Shown here: positions 50,663 through 59,356 of the stretch, in pieces | Layout: each line of letters starts with the position of its first letter | Numbering within the stretch: position 1 is the stretch's first letter | Assembly (NCBI RefSeq): GCF_000718135.1 | Contig: NZ_JOEM01000010.1 | Coordinates: 62,001 to 126,000, forward strand | Reading direction: 5' to 3' | Origin: Streptomyces cyaneofuscatus | GTDB taxonomy: Bacteria; Actinomycetota; Actinomycetes; Streptomycetales; Streptomycetaceae | Length of the DNA: 64,000 nucleotides | Position numbers and translations under genes: made by a program | Notes under the pieces: model-generated | Seen by the model: the letters and a program-made list of their open reading frames with translations, nothing else | What the model was told of the DNA's origin: nothing | The model's database searches: none

Positions 50663-53368
50663 TCACCCCGTGAAGGTCTTCGCCAGGCGCGCGGCCTGCC
50701 GGACGGTCTGCGAGGACCCCTTGCGCCCGGCCGTCGCGGCCAGTCCGGCGATCGGCTCGATCCCCTCCGTACCGCAGCGCTCGGCGCACTCCGCCGCCAC
50801 GGCCAGCAGGTCCCCGAGACCCCGGGGCGCCTTCTCGTACGACAGCAGGGTGGGCAGCGCCCTGGCGAGCACACCCAGCACCGTCCGGTACGCCCCGGTG
50901 GCGGCCGCCGTCCGGGCGGCGTCGGCCAGGCGGTTGACCTTGACCAGGTCGTGGTCGACGAGGATGCCCAGCTCACGCCCGAGCAGCGCCGTGTCCAGCC
51001 GTCCCTGAGCGGCCAGAACGAGGAGCGCGTCCACGGCGTATATCCGGTCCTCGGGGTGCCGTGCGCCCAGCCCGTAGGCCAGGGCGAGGTGCACCGCGAC
51101 CCCGGCCTCGCCCCCCGTCTCCATCAGCGGCGGCAGGAACCAGGCGCCGCCCCTGGGCCCCTCGTCGGCGGTGCGCAGCAGATCCGGCATCAGCCAGGCG
51201 GCCAGGGCCTCCCCGTCCTCGGGCAGGGTGGCGGCCCAGTGCGGGCACCGGTCGGTTCCCCAGTGGTAGCACTCCCGTGTGTTGGGCACGTGCGGGCGGC
51301 CGAGCCAGTGGAAGGAGCGCGGGAACTCCTGCTGGATCACCAGCCGTTCCTTGGTGGCGAGGAGCACCTGCCGTACCCCCGACGCGGACCGCTGCCACCA
51401 GTTGCCGGCCGAGGGCCGGTCGCTGGTGAGACCGTGCCGCAGGACGGGAGCCACCGGCTCGTCGGCCCTTATCCAGGCGGCCAGCCGGTCCCCTTCCGGG
51501 GTGGAGAGGGACTCCGCCGCCTCGGCGGCCACCGACGCGCCGGTCCGCCGCACCCGCAACAGGGCCTGGGAGAAGTCGGCCGGCCCCGGGGCGACGCCGA
51601 GGCGCTGATAGATCCGCAGCCGCCCGACCAGCTCCGCCGCGTCCAGCGAACCGGTGTGCCAGGTCGGCGTGGCGAGCAGGAAGGGGACCCGGTCGGTCGC
51701 CACATCACCGGCCGCCTCCCACGCCCGGGCGAGCAGCACCCCGTTCAGCGCCGCGTGGGCGCACGTCCCGGTGCCCGTCCAGCGGTTCTTCCCCTCGACG
51801 ACGTCCTGGTACGGGACCCGGCCCAGGAGCGAGCCCACCACCAGCGCGAGGGCGTAATCCGTGGTCATGTACGCGGGTTCGGGCTGCCGCTCGATGCCGT
51901 GCTCGACGAACCACACCCCGGCCAGGGCCTCCCGCAACGCCTCCGTCAGCTCGGCCCGGTCGGTGCGGGCCACGCGGACGAGCCCGTCCAGCGTGCGCTC
52001 GAAGGCGGAGATCCCGGACGCCGCGGCCAGGGCCCCGGGGGTGGAGCCCTGCCAGGAGCGGGACCTCAGCTGGGCCGCCACCTCCTCGACGAGCTCCGCC
52101 ACGCTCCCCGGCGCCGGGTCGAGCCGGGACAGGACCGGCACGGGCGGCAGCAGCTCCTCATACGGGCGGCCGTCCGCCGACGCCTCCTCACCCACCGCCC
52201 CGAACAGCGCGGTGACCGCCTCCCGGTGCAGCGGCCCCAACTGCGCGGCAGCGAAGGCCAGCTCCTCCCGCAGCGGCGCGTCGTCGGCCGGAAGGTGGCG
52301 CGCGATCAGCTTGAGTGCCCGCTCCTGGAGGGCGACATCCTCGTTCCCGAACGTCTCGGCGACCACCGGGAGCAGCTCACCCGCCGTCGAGGAGTCCCGG
52401 CTCAGCACCTTCCCCAGCAGGATCAACTGGCCCCGCACCAGCTTCTTCTCCCGGCGGAAGAGGACCGAGCCAGAGACCTCGGCGAGATCCCCGGTGGACA
52501 GCTCGCCCCGTGCGTCCAGCCGCGCGAGCACATCCTGGGCGTGGGAGGCCACCACCGAGATGCCGTCCGCCGCCATGGCCATCCAGTCGCGGAGACGGTC
52601 CTTCTCCTCGTCCTCCGTGATACTCAGCTGCTGGAGCACCGTGAGGAAGAACCGCTGGTCACCGGTCTTCCCGCCGCGCACCAGGCGGGTCACGCACCGT
52701 TCGGCCAGCAGCGGACGGCTGAGCACGCCCTCCTCGGCGAGCACGCGGAGCGCGGCCGGCCAGTGGTCGGTCGAGTCCGGCATGTCGTACCAGCCGACCT
52801 GCGGCGGGAGCTCCCGCATCTCGAAGAGCCGGGGCGCGAGCACGGCGACATGCGGGTCGGAGCGCAGGAGGTCGACCAGCGGCATCCGGCGGCCGGACCT
52901 GCCGTGCCACCGTGCCGTACTGATCCGCTCGGCCCAGCCCTCCACAAGACTGTCGGTCGTCGGGATCGGGCAGCCGGCCATCCGCACCAGCTCGCTGATG
53001 AACGTGTACTCCGCCTCCGAGTTCAGCGACTTCGCGGCCAGCCGGTGGGCGAGATCGCCGAGCCAGGCCGGATCGCGGTCACCCAGCGTCACCAGGATCA
53101 GCGGATACGGGGACCGCGACCAGCTGCGCAGGTCACGGCCGCCGATCCAGGTGGCACAGCCCGCCGCCCCCGTGTGGCAGCCGGCCCCGGCCACCTGGAG
53201 GGCCTTGCGGATCTTGTCCTGCCGCTGCCACTCCCAGCCCCTGGCCTCCTTGCGCAGCTCCTTCAACTCGGCCAGGGCCGCTCTGCGTCCGGCCCGGTCC
53301 AGCCGGAGCACCAGCGCCGGGACGTCGCGGTGCTGTCCCGCGCGTACCGCGGTGAGCAGGTCGGTCAT
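50663..53368 (-). CDS. Large helical DUF6493-like protein paired with a SWIM protein
   Basis: A 901-residue protein of mostly helical repeats resembling the DUF6493 type found next to SWIM genes in actinobacteria. Segments include LAELKELRKEARGWEWQRQ, HAQDVLARLDARGELSTGDLAEVSG, ALKLIARHLPADDAPLREEL and YAVDALLVLAAQGRLDTALLG, which look like HEAT/ARM helices. A Cys/His-containing stretch, NTRECYHWGTDRCPHWAATLP, may bind a metal. It starts at the ATG at 53368, which overlaps the SWIM stop (ATGA), so the two are coupled. Pairs of this type often sit near MoxR/vWA genes, but none is here. Function unknown. Confidence 0.8.
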   Translation of the reverse strand: MTDLLTAVRAGQHRDVPALVLRLDRAGRRAALAELKELRKEARGWEWQRQDKIRKALQVAGAGCHTGAAGCATWIGGRDLRSWSRSPYPLILVTLGDRDPAWLGDLAHRLAAKSLNSEAEYTFISELVRMAGCPIPTTDSLVEGWAERISTARWHGRSGRRMPLVDLLRSDPHVAVLAPRLFEMRELPPQVGWYDMPDSTDHWPAALRVLAEEGVLSRPLLAERCVTRLVRGGKTGDQRFFLTVLQQLSITEDEEKDRLRDWMAMAADGISVVASHAQDVLARLDARGELSTGDLAEVSGSVLFRREKKLVRGQLILLGKVLSRDSSTAGELLPVVAETFGNEDVALQERALKLIARHLPADDAPLREELAFAAAQLGPLHREAVTALFGAVGEEASADGRPYEELLPPVPVLSRLDPAPGSVAELVEEVAAQLRSRSWQGSTPGALAAASGISAFERTLDGLVRVARTDRAELTEALREALAGVWFVEHGIERQPEPAYMTTDYALALVVGSLLGRVPYQDVVEGKNRWTGTGTCAHAALNGVLLARAWEAAGDVATDRVPFLLATPTWHTGSLDAAELVGRLRIYQRLGVAPGPADFSQALLRVRRTGASVAAEAAESLSTPEGDRLAAWIRADEPVAPVLRHGLTSDRPSAGNWWQRSASGVRQVLLATKERLVIQQEFPRSFHWLGRPHVPNTRECYHWGTDRCPHWAATLPEDGEALAAWLMPDLLRTADEGPRGGAWFLPPLMETGGEAGVAVHLALAYGLGARHPEDRIYAVDALLVLAAQGRLDTALLGRELGILVDHDLVKVNRLADAARTAAATGAYRTVLGVLARALPTLLSYEKAPRGLGDLLAVAAECAERCGTEGIEPIAGLAATAGRKGSSQTVRQAARLAKTFTG

Positions 53369-54741
53369 CGCACACCTCCGGCGACCGTCGCGCCCCGCCG
53401 GACCATCGTCACGGCCAGGGCGTGTTTGCACGGGCCCCGCTTGCCCCGGTAGTCCGCCCACCACTGGCAGGTGCAGGTGAGCTTCCCGTCGCTCTCGCGC
53501 ACCTGGTAGCGCCGGTCGCCGGAGGCCACGTACGCCAGCGTCCCATCCAGCGACACCGCCCCCGCACCGGCCAGCTCGCGGGCGGCGACCAGACGCGGGT
53601 TGTGACGCTCGGCCCGGTCCGCGTCATAGGGCAGTTCGCGGTGGAAGTAGGCCGCGTCCGCCAGGTCGTAGCCGACCCGGCCCGCCGTGCCGAGCCGGGT
53701 GAGCGCGGCCCGTACCCGCTCGACGCTCAGCCCCGACCGCTCGGCCAGTGTGGCCGGTTCGATCGTGGGCTCCCAGGCGAGCAGGACGGAGACCAGCTCG
53801 GCGTCGGCCGCCGCCTCATCGGTCGCCAGCGCCGCCAGGACCCCGCCCTCACCCGAGAAGCCGCGCGAGGCATCGGGGGACAGAGTCAGCGTGAGCCGCA
53901 TGCCCGGCAGGACCACCTCCCAGGCGCTCGCCACCGGTGCACCGTCCGCCACCGGAGGCCCGTACACCCGCAGCGCCGTCGCGTGGCGGAGCACCCGCTG
54001 CAACGCCACCAGCCGCTCGGGCCCCGGCAGGCACACCGCGCCCGCCACCGGCCGGGTCGTCGGCCGCAGGGCGGAGCCGGACGCCACCACCCACTGCGCG
54101 CCCCGGGCCGCGTTGCCCGAGCCGCGCGGCAGGGACCGCAGGAACGCCACCGCCTGCGCCGCCGACAGCTCGGCCCGCAGATCGAACCCGGCCGAGGCCA
54201 CCTGCGCCTCGGCGAACCCCCGCAGCCACCGGTCCGGCAGCGGCACCTTCTTCTCCACCACCGGCCCGTCCAGTGTGGTGACCGCCAACTCCTCGGGGCC
54301 CACCCGCAGATGCAGCGGATCGTCCGCCGTTATCCGGGACAGGGCGTCCCGCAGCGGATTGTTCACATCCACATTGGTCGTGCCGTGCCCCGTGCGCTCC
54401 CCCTCCAGCCCTTCCTGCAGCACATCGAGGCGCGCGTACACCCCGCAGCAGCCGGAGAACGACTCGAACCGCAGCCGGTCCCCGTTCCCCGTCACCACCG
54501 GGTCCAGGGAGGCGGCCAGGGTGCGCTGGTAGTAGCGGGCGGCGGCCACGTCGGCCACCGCCAGCAGCCCGCGGGCGGCGATACGCGGGGCGGAGAGGAA
54601 CCCGGCGAAGAACCGCGGATGCGCCTCCGCCCCGCGCGGGGTGAGACCGCCCGCGGTCTCCAGGCCGAGAGAGGCTCCCACCTGCGAGGACTCCAGGGCG
54701 GACGGGCGTGCGTAGGCCAAGGCCTGAACGGATCGGGTCAT
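53365..54741 (-). CDS. SWIM zinc-finger protein
   Basis: A 458-residue protein with a C-terminal SWIM motif CxCx(n)CxH: LTCTCQWWADYRGKRGPCKHAL, split here for reading as CTC then CKH. The preceding 400 residues have no recognised domain but include an HTH-like segment (LAERSGLSVERVRAALTRLG). SWIM domains bind nucleic acids or proteins. The ATG at 54741 has TACCGT ending 7 nt upstream and no ribosome site, so it is probably leaderless; an ATG at 54771 is a less likely start. It is the first gene of a two-gene unit with the large helical protein. Confidence 0.83.
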   Translation of the reverse strand: MTRSVQALAYARPSALESSQVGASLGLETAGGLTPRGAEAHPRFFAGFLSAPRIAARGLLAVADVAAARYYQRTLAASLDPVVTGNGDRLRFESFSGCCGVYARLDVLQEGLEGERTGHGTTNVDVNNPLRDALSRITADDPLHLRVGPEELAVTTLDGPVVEKKVPLPDRWLRGFAEAQVASAGFDLRAELSAAQAVAFLRSLPRGSGNAARGAQWVVASGSALRPTTRPVAGAVCLPGPERLVALQRVLRHATALRVYGPPVADGAPVASAWEVVLPGMRLTLTLSPDASRGFSGEGGVLAALATDEAAADAELVSVLLAWEPTIEPATLAERSGLSVERVRAALTRLGTAGRVGYDLADAAYFHRELPYDADRAERHNPRLVAARELAGAGAVSLDGTLAYVASGDRRYQVRESDGKLTCTCQWWADYRGKRGPCKHALAVTMVRRGATVAGGVR

Positions 54742-54796
54742 GGAGAAAACGGTAGGACCCACCACTGACAACGGCCCCTGGCGCAGCCGTCCGCGC

Positions 54797-54823
54797 AGGT
54801 CAGCGGCGCTCCACCGCTGACCT
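54797..54823. promoter_or_regulatory. Inverted repeat upstream of the SWIM gene
   Basis: AGGTCAGCGG and CCGCTGACCT form a perfect 10-bp inverted repeat with a 7-bp spacer. A third half-site, TCAGCG, lies at 54835-54840. It is between phoD and the SWIM gene on the same strand, so it could be the phoD terminator or an operator for the SWIM pair. The extra half-site favours an operator. Confidence 0.5.
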
Positions 54824-54847
54824 GTACACGCAAGTCAGCGCGCTCCC

Positions 54848-56440
54848 TCACTGGCCGACGCGGCCCGGCCGCAGCACCTTGGTGAACAGCACCCCGCCCC
54901 CCTCGGCCCGCAGACGTACCGTCAGCTCAACGCTGTCGCCGTCGATCTCGACCTCTCCGAAGAACTGAGGCGACTCCATCGGCGACACATTGGCCCGGTC
55001 CGGCGCCCGGACGAAGACCCGGTCGGGTCCGAAGGTGCCGTCCAGCGCGTTGGCCGGAAATCCCCCTGCGGCCAGCGGACCTGAGACGAACTCCCAGAAC
55101 GGGGCGAAGTCCTTGAACGCCGCCCGCTCGGGGGCGTAGTGCTGCGCCGAGGTGTAGTGCACATCGGCCGTCAGCCACAGAGTGCCGGTGACCTTGCGGT
55201 GCTTGATGAACCGCAGCAACTCGGCGATCTGGAGCTCCCGCCCGAGCGGAGCTCCCGGATCGCCCTGCGCCACCGCCTCGAAGTCCGTCGCCCCGTCCGG
55301 CACCACCAGGCCGAGCGGCATGTCTGCCGCGATCACCTTCCACACCGCGCGGGACTCGGCAAGGGAGCGTTTCAGCCAGCGGAGCTGCTCGGCACCGAGG
55401 ATGCCGGTGGTGTCGTCGGCCTGCCGCCCGGGGGAGTTGCGGTTGCGGTGCGAGCGCATGTCGAGGACGAAGACGTCCAGCAGCGGCCCGTGGTGGACGG
55501 TGCGGTACATGCGGGAGCGCCGCGAGGAGGTGCCGTACGAGCCGTGCGGCGCCGACACGGGAAAGTACTCGTGGAAGGCGCGCGCGGAGCGGGCCGCGAG
55601 GATGTCGACGTTCTTCTCGGTGTAGCGCGCGTCGTCGAGGATCTGGCCGGGGTACCAGTTGTTGCGTACCTCGTGGTCGTCCCACTGGACGACGGAGGGG
55701 ACCTGCGCGTTGAAGCGCCGGACGTTGTGGTCGAGCAGGTTGTAGCGGAAATTCCCCCGGTACTCGTCCAGCGTCTCGGCGACCTTGGCCTTCTCCTCGG
55801 TCATGACGTTGCGCCAGGTCCGGCCGTCGGGCAGGGGCACGCTCGGCTGGAGCGGTCCGTCCGCGTAGACGGTGTCGCCGCTGCACAGGAAGAAGTCCGG
55901 GTCGAGGCGGCGCATCTCCTCGTACACGCGGTAGCCGCCGATGTCCGGGTTGATGCCCCACCCCTGCCCCGCGATGTCCCCCGACCACAGGAAGCGCACC
56001 CCGTCACGACGTCGGGCCGGAGCGGTACGGAACGTTCCGTACACCGGTTTTCCCGTACGGCGCGGATCGCCCGGGTCCGCCAACGTGACCCGGTAATGCA
56101 CCTGCTCGCCCGCCGGGAGGCCGTACAGGGGAGTGGTGCCGGTGAAGTCCGACCCGGGGCCGATCAGCGGCCCGTGCCAGCGCCGGGCCCGGCGGAAGGA
56201 CTCGGTCGCCGCGGTCTCCACCAGCATCCGGGCGGGCCGGTCCGACCGCACCCACACCAGCGCCGACGAGGCGGTGACGCCCCCCACCTGCACGCCCCAC
56301 GCCGCCTCCGGCCGCCCCGCCAGCGCCAGGGCGGGAGCCGCGCCGACGGCCGCGGGCAGGGCGACCGCCGCCGGGACGAGCAGCGAGCCCCGCAGAACGG
56401 TACGGCGGCCGGGCGAGGGGATGTGCGGACGGTGCGGCAT
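54848..56440 (-). CDS. phoD: Secreted alkaline phosphatase D (PhoD family)
   Basis: A 530-residue PhoD-type phosphodiesterase/phosphatase. The N-terminus is a Tat signal (GRRTVLRGSLLVPAAVAL, ending near ALALAG), so it is exported folded. The metallophosphatase residues lie in FLWSGDIAGQ, FFLCSGDTVYADGP, VVQWDDHEVRNNW and LTADVHYTSAQHY. It releases phosphate from phosphoesters outside the cell, using Ca/Fe. The ATG at 56440 has GGAGG 7 nt upstream. A probable PHO box 120-140 bp upstream suggests control by PhoP under phosphate limitation. Confidence 0.9.
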   Translation of the reverse strand: MPHRPHIPSPGRRTVLRGSLLVPAAVALPAAVGAAPALALAGRPEAAWGVQVGGVTASSALVWVRSDRPARMLVETAATESFRRARRWHGPLIGPGSDFTGTTPLYGLPAGEQVHYRVTLADPGDPRRTGKPVYGTFRTAPARRRDGVRFLWSGDIAGQGWGINPDIGGYRVYEEMRRLDPDFFLCSGDTVYADGPLQPSVPLPDGRTWRNVMTEEKAKVAETLDEYRGNFRYNLLDHNVRRFNAQVPSVVQWDDHEVRNNWYPGQILDDARYTEKNVDILAARSARAFHEYFPVSAPHGSYGTSSRRSRMYRTVHHGPLLDVFVLDMRSHRNRNSPGRQADDTTGILGAEQLRWLKRSLAESRAVWKVIAADMPLGLVVPDGATDFEAVAQGDPGAPLGRELQIAELLRFIKHRKVTGTLWLTADVHYTSAQHYAPERAAFKDFAPFWEFVSGPLAAGGFPANALDGTFGPDRVFVRAPDRANVSPMESPQFFGEVEIDGDSVELTVRLRAEGGGVLFTKVLRPGRVGQ

Positions 56441-56535
56441 CGAAGCGCCTCCAGGACGGTGGACGGAACGGGCGGACGGACACCGGGCCGGGGCGGCCGC
56501 AGCGCTCCGCCGGGCCGGAGCCGGTCTCCGCCCCC

Positions 56536-56580
56536 ATGCCTAGTGGTCCGCGGAGACCGCCGTCCCAACGCCGGGTGAAC
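56536..56580 (-). promoter_or_regulatory. Probable PHO box and -10 of phoD
   Basis: Read on the minus strand, GTTCACCCGGC (56580-56570) is followed directly by GTTGGGACGGC (56569-56559). The first 11-mer matches the PhoP direct-repeat unit closely; the second is weak. A -10-like TAGGCA (56542-56537) lies 16 bp downstream, so the box covers the -35 as in PhoP-activated promoters. Confidence 0.55.
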
Positions 56581-56600
56581 GGGGCCGGTCCGATGAGCCG

Positions 56601-58109
56601 TCAGGCACGAGCACCCGCGCCCGGTTCCTGCGTGCCCGCCCCCTGCGCGCCCGGCTCCTGAGCGGCCGCGAGCATGCCGACGCCCCGGGAGATCTCAGCC
56701 GCCCCCAGATGGGCGTAGCCGAGCACGAGCGCCACCGCGCCGTCCTCCGGCCCGGCGTCCCCGCAGTCGCTCAGCGGCCGCAGCGCGATGCCCGCCCGGT
56801 CCGCGCGGCGCAGGAACGCGTCCTCGGGGCCGTACCGTTGCGGCAGCCGCGCGATGATGTGGAGGCCTGCCGCGATACCGCTGACCACCGTGCCGGGGAA
56901 GTGCTCGTCGAGCGCGGCCACCAGGGCGTCGCGGCGCTCCCGGTAGGCGCGCTGGCAGCGGCGCAGCTGCCGGTCGTAGGCGCCGCGCACGATGAAGTCG
57001 GCCAGCACCGCCTGGTCGATGGCGGGGTTTCCGAGATCCATGGTCCGCTTGCGGGCAACGATCCGGTCGGTCAGCGCGGCGGGAGCGATCAGCCAGCCCA
57101 GCCGCAGACCCGGAGCCAGGGACTTGCTCACCGACCCGGTGTACACGACGCGCTCCGGGTCGAGCCCCTGCAGAGCACCCACCGGAGCCCTGTCGTAACG
57201 AAAGTCCCCGTCGTAGTCGTCCTCCAGGATCACGGCGTCCGCCTCCCGCGCCCAGTCGAGCAACGCACGGCGACGCTCGGCGGAGTAGGCGATTCCAGTG
57301 GGGAACTGGTGCGCCGGCGTGGTCACCACGGCGTGCACGCCGGAGCGCCGCAGTGGACCCAGTGCTACCCCCTCCGTGTCGAGAGGCAGTGGAGTCGCAC
57401 GCAGGCCGGTCGCCGCGAACAGCGACGCGTGCTCCGGGCTGCCCGGGTTCTCCACCCCGACGGTGGCGAGGCCCTGCTCCCGCAGGACGAAGCCGAGCAG
57501 CGTCGTCGCCTGTGCCACCCCGGAGCAGACCACCAGCCGCTCGGGATCGGCCACCACCCCGCGCCGCCGGGCCAGCAGGCCGGCCAGCGCCTCCCGCAGC
57601 TCCGGCAGCCCGCGCGGATCGGGGTACCCCAGCGAGCTGTGCGGCAGCCGGCCCAGCACCGTCCGCTGGGTGGCGGCCCACGCCGCGCGCGGGAAGAGCG
57701 AGAGGTCGGGTACACCCGGCCGGAAGTCCACCCGCGCGCCCGGCGCGCGCGGCGCCAGATCCCGTACGGAATGCGCCGCCGCGCGCACTCCGTCGCTCAC
57801 CCAGGTCCCCGCGCCCTGCCCGCTGCGCAGATAGCTCTCGGCGGTCAACTGCTCGTACGCCTCGGTGACCAGCCCGCGCGACACCCCCAGATCCGCGGCG
57901 AGTTCCCGGCTGGACGGCAGCCTCGTACCCGCGGCGAGACGGCCCGAGCGGACGGCCTCGCGCAGCGCGGACCGGAGCGCGCGCCCCCGCCCGCGCGCCG
58001 GCGCGGCGGCGGCGGGCAGCAGCAACTCCCAGGCCGGCGAGGTGGAATCGAGACCGCCGGATCCGCCGCGGCCGCCTCCACCGTTCGAATTGGTCCCCGA
58101 AGACGTCAT
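56601..58109 (-). CDS. MocR/PdxR-type GntR regulator with an aminotransferase-like domain
   Basis: A 502-residue regulator. The N-terminal winged helix (ALREAVRSGRLAAGTRLPSSRELAADLGVSRGLVTEAYEQL) is followed by a fold-type I aminotransferase-like domain with the PLP lysine in YTGSVSKSLAPGLRLGW and the Asp in VILEDDYDGDFRYD. MocR proteins sense PLP with an amino compound and control a divergent gene, here an EamA permease. The ATG at 58109 has TAAGGT ending 8 nt upstream, probably leaderless. Its C-terminal tail is a low-complexity Glu/Pro/Gly/Ala/Gln stretch. Confidence 0.9.
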   Translation of the reverse strand: MTSSGTNSNGGGGRGGSGGLDSTSPAWELLLPAAAAPARGRGRALRSALREAVRSGRLAAGTRLPSSRELAADLGVSRGLVTEAYEQLTAESYLRSGQGAGTWVSDGVRAAAHSVRDLAPRAPGARVDFRPGVPDLSLFPRAAWAATQRTVLGRLPHSSLGYPDPRGLPELREALAGLLARRRGVVADPERLVVCSGVAQATTLLGFVLREQGLATVGVENPGSPEHASLFAATGLRATPLPLDTEGVALGPLRRSGVHAVVTTPAHQFPTGIAYSAERRRALLDWAREADAVILEDDYDGDFRYDRAPVGALQGLDPERVVYTGSVSKSLAPGLRLGWLIAPAALTDRIVARKRTMDLGNPAIDQAVLADFIVRGAYDRQLRRCQRAYRERRDALVAALDEHFPGTVVSGIAAGLHIIARLPQRYGPEDAFLRRADRAGIALRPLSDCGDAGPEDGAVALVLGYAHLGAAEISRGVGMLAAAQEPGAQGAGTQEPGAGARA

Positions 58110-58115
58110 GGAAGT

Positions 58116-58149
58116 GGACCTTAAACCGGTCCGGTCCCGAACCTAGCGT
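58116..58149. promoter_or_regulatory. Shared MocR/EamA promoter-operator
   Basis: GGACC at 58116 is followed by two adjacent GGTCC copies (58128-58132 and 58133-58137), forming an inverted plus direct repeat as MocR regulators use. TAAGGT (minus strand, 58123-58118) and TAGCGT (plus strand, 58144-58149) are the facing -10 hexamers; both genes would be leaderless. Confidence 0.6.
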
Positions 58150-58156
58150 CACCGTC

Positions 58157-59356
58157 ATGAACGCGAACTCTCTGCGCGGGGCCCTCCTGGCGGCCTTCGC
58201 CTGTGTGCTGGTGGGGGCCTCCTTCACCGCCAACAGTGTCCTCGGCGACTACCCGTACGCGGGCGGCCAGGCGCTCCGCTACGGCCTGGCCGCCCTGCTG
58301 CTGGCCGCTCTGCTGCGGCGGGGCCCCGACCCCGTCGCCGTACCGCTGCGCAGCCTCTCCGGCCGCCGCTGGATGCGGCTCTGCCTGCTGGCGGCGGTCG
58401 GCATGGTCGGGTTCAACCTGGCGATCCTGGCGGCGGAGCGCACCGCGGAGCCGGCTGTTCCAGGCGTCTTCGTCGGCTGCGCGCCCATCGTCGTCGGTGT
58501 CCTGGTCCCCCTCCTGGAGAACCGCCGCCCGTCCCGTGTCACCTTGTACGCCGCCGGGCTCGTCGCCGCCGGAGCGTTCACGGTCCAGGGCTGGGGGCGC
58601 ACCGACCTGGCGGGGATCTGCTGGTCGGTGGGTGCGCTGGCGGGCGAGACCGGCTTCGCGGTGCTGGCCGTGCCGGTGCTGCGACCGCTCGGCCCGAAGC
58701 TGCTCGCGGCGACGGTGTGCGCGATCGCCGCCGTCCAGTCCACGCTGCTCGGGCTGGTGATGGACGGCGGCGCGTTCCTGCGGGTGCCGTCAGCGGCCGA
58801 GACGACGGCCCTGCTCTGGCAGGCCGTCGTCGTGACCGTGATCGGCTTCGTCTGCTGGTATATCGGCCTGCAGCGCATCGGGGCCGAACGCGCCACCCTC
58901 TTCTCCGGCCTCATCCCGGTCTCCGCCGCGCTGACGGCGCCGCTCGTCGGAGCGGGGACGTACGGCCTGGCGCAGGGCGCGGGGAGCCTGCTCGTCGGTG
59001 CCGGGGTGGCGCTCGGCTCAGGCGTCCTGCGGCGCCGCGAGGCGGGCGGGCACGTGAAGCGCCCCGTCCCCTGCGCGGCTGGTGTCGAGGATGACGCGGG
59101 CCACCAGGGCCGGGTCGTCGTTCATGGGCACGTGCCCGCAGCCGGGCAGCCGCACGAGCCTGGCGTCCGGGATCACGTGCTTGGCGCGGAGGCCCTGCCT
59201 CCGGAGCAGGATGCGGTCGCGGGTGCCCCAGGCGACGGTGACGGGGATGCCCTTCACATCGTCGGTGAAGGAGACGCTCCCGCCGGCGGCCAGCGTCTGG
59301 TGGAAGCCGGTCGCTCCGCGCAGGGCCAGGGTCTCGGCGACGACGGCCTCGGGTGA
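58157..59356 (+). CDS. EamA family transporter with an antisense-derived C-terminal extension
   Basis: A 399-residue protein. Residues 1-295 form a ten-helix EamA (DMT) permease of two repeats, including LVGASFTANSVLGDYPYAGG, VPGVFVGCAPIVVGVLVPLL, GLQRIGAERATLFSGLIPVS and LLVGAGVALGSGVL. Such permeases usually stop about here. Instead the frame runs on for about 100 Gly/Asp/His-rich residues that are the complement of the end of the convergent hydrolase gene. The ATG at 58157 has TAGCGT ending 7 nt upstream, so it is leaderless. It probably exports or imports a metabolite controlled by the divergent MocR. Confidence 0.8.
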   Translation: MNANSLRGALLAAFACVLVGASFTANSVLGDYPYAGGQALRYGLAALLLAALLRRGPDPVAVPLRSLSGRRWMRLCLLAAVGMVGFNLAILAAERTAEPAVPGVFVGCAPIVVGVLVPLLENRRPSRVTLYAAGLVAAGAFTVQGWGRTDLAGICWSVGALAGETGFAVLAVPVLRPLGPKLLAATVCAIAAVQSTLLGLVMDGGAFLRVPSAAETTALLWQAVVVTVIGFVCWYIGLQRIGAERATLFSGLIPVSAALTAPLVGAGTYGLAQGAGSLLVGAGVALGSGVLRRREAGGHVKRPVPCAAGVEDDAGHQGRVVVHGHVPAAGQPHEPGVRDHVLGAEALPPEQDAVAGAPGDGDGDALHIVGEGDAPAGGQRLVEAGRSAQGQGLGDDGLG

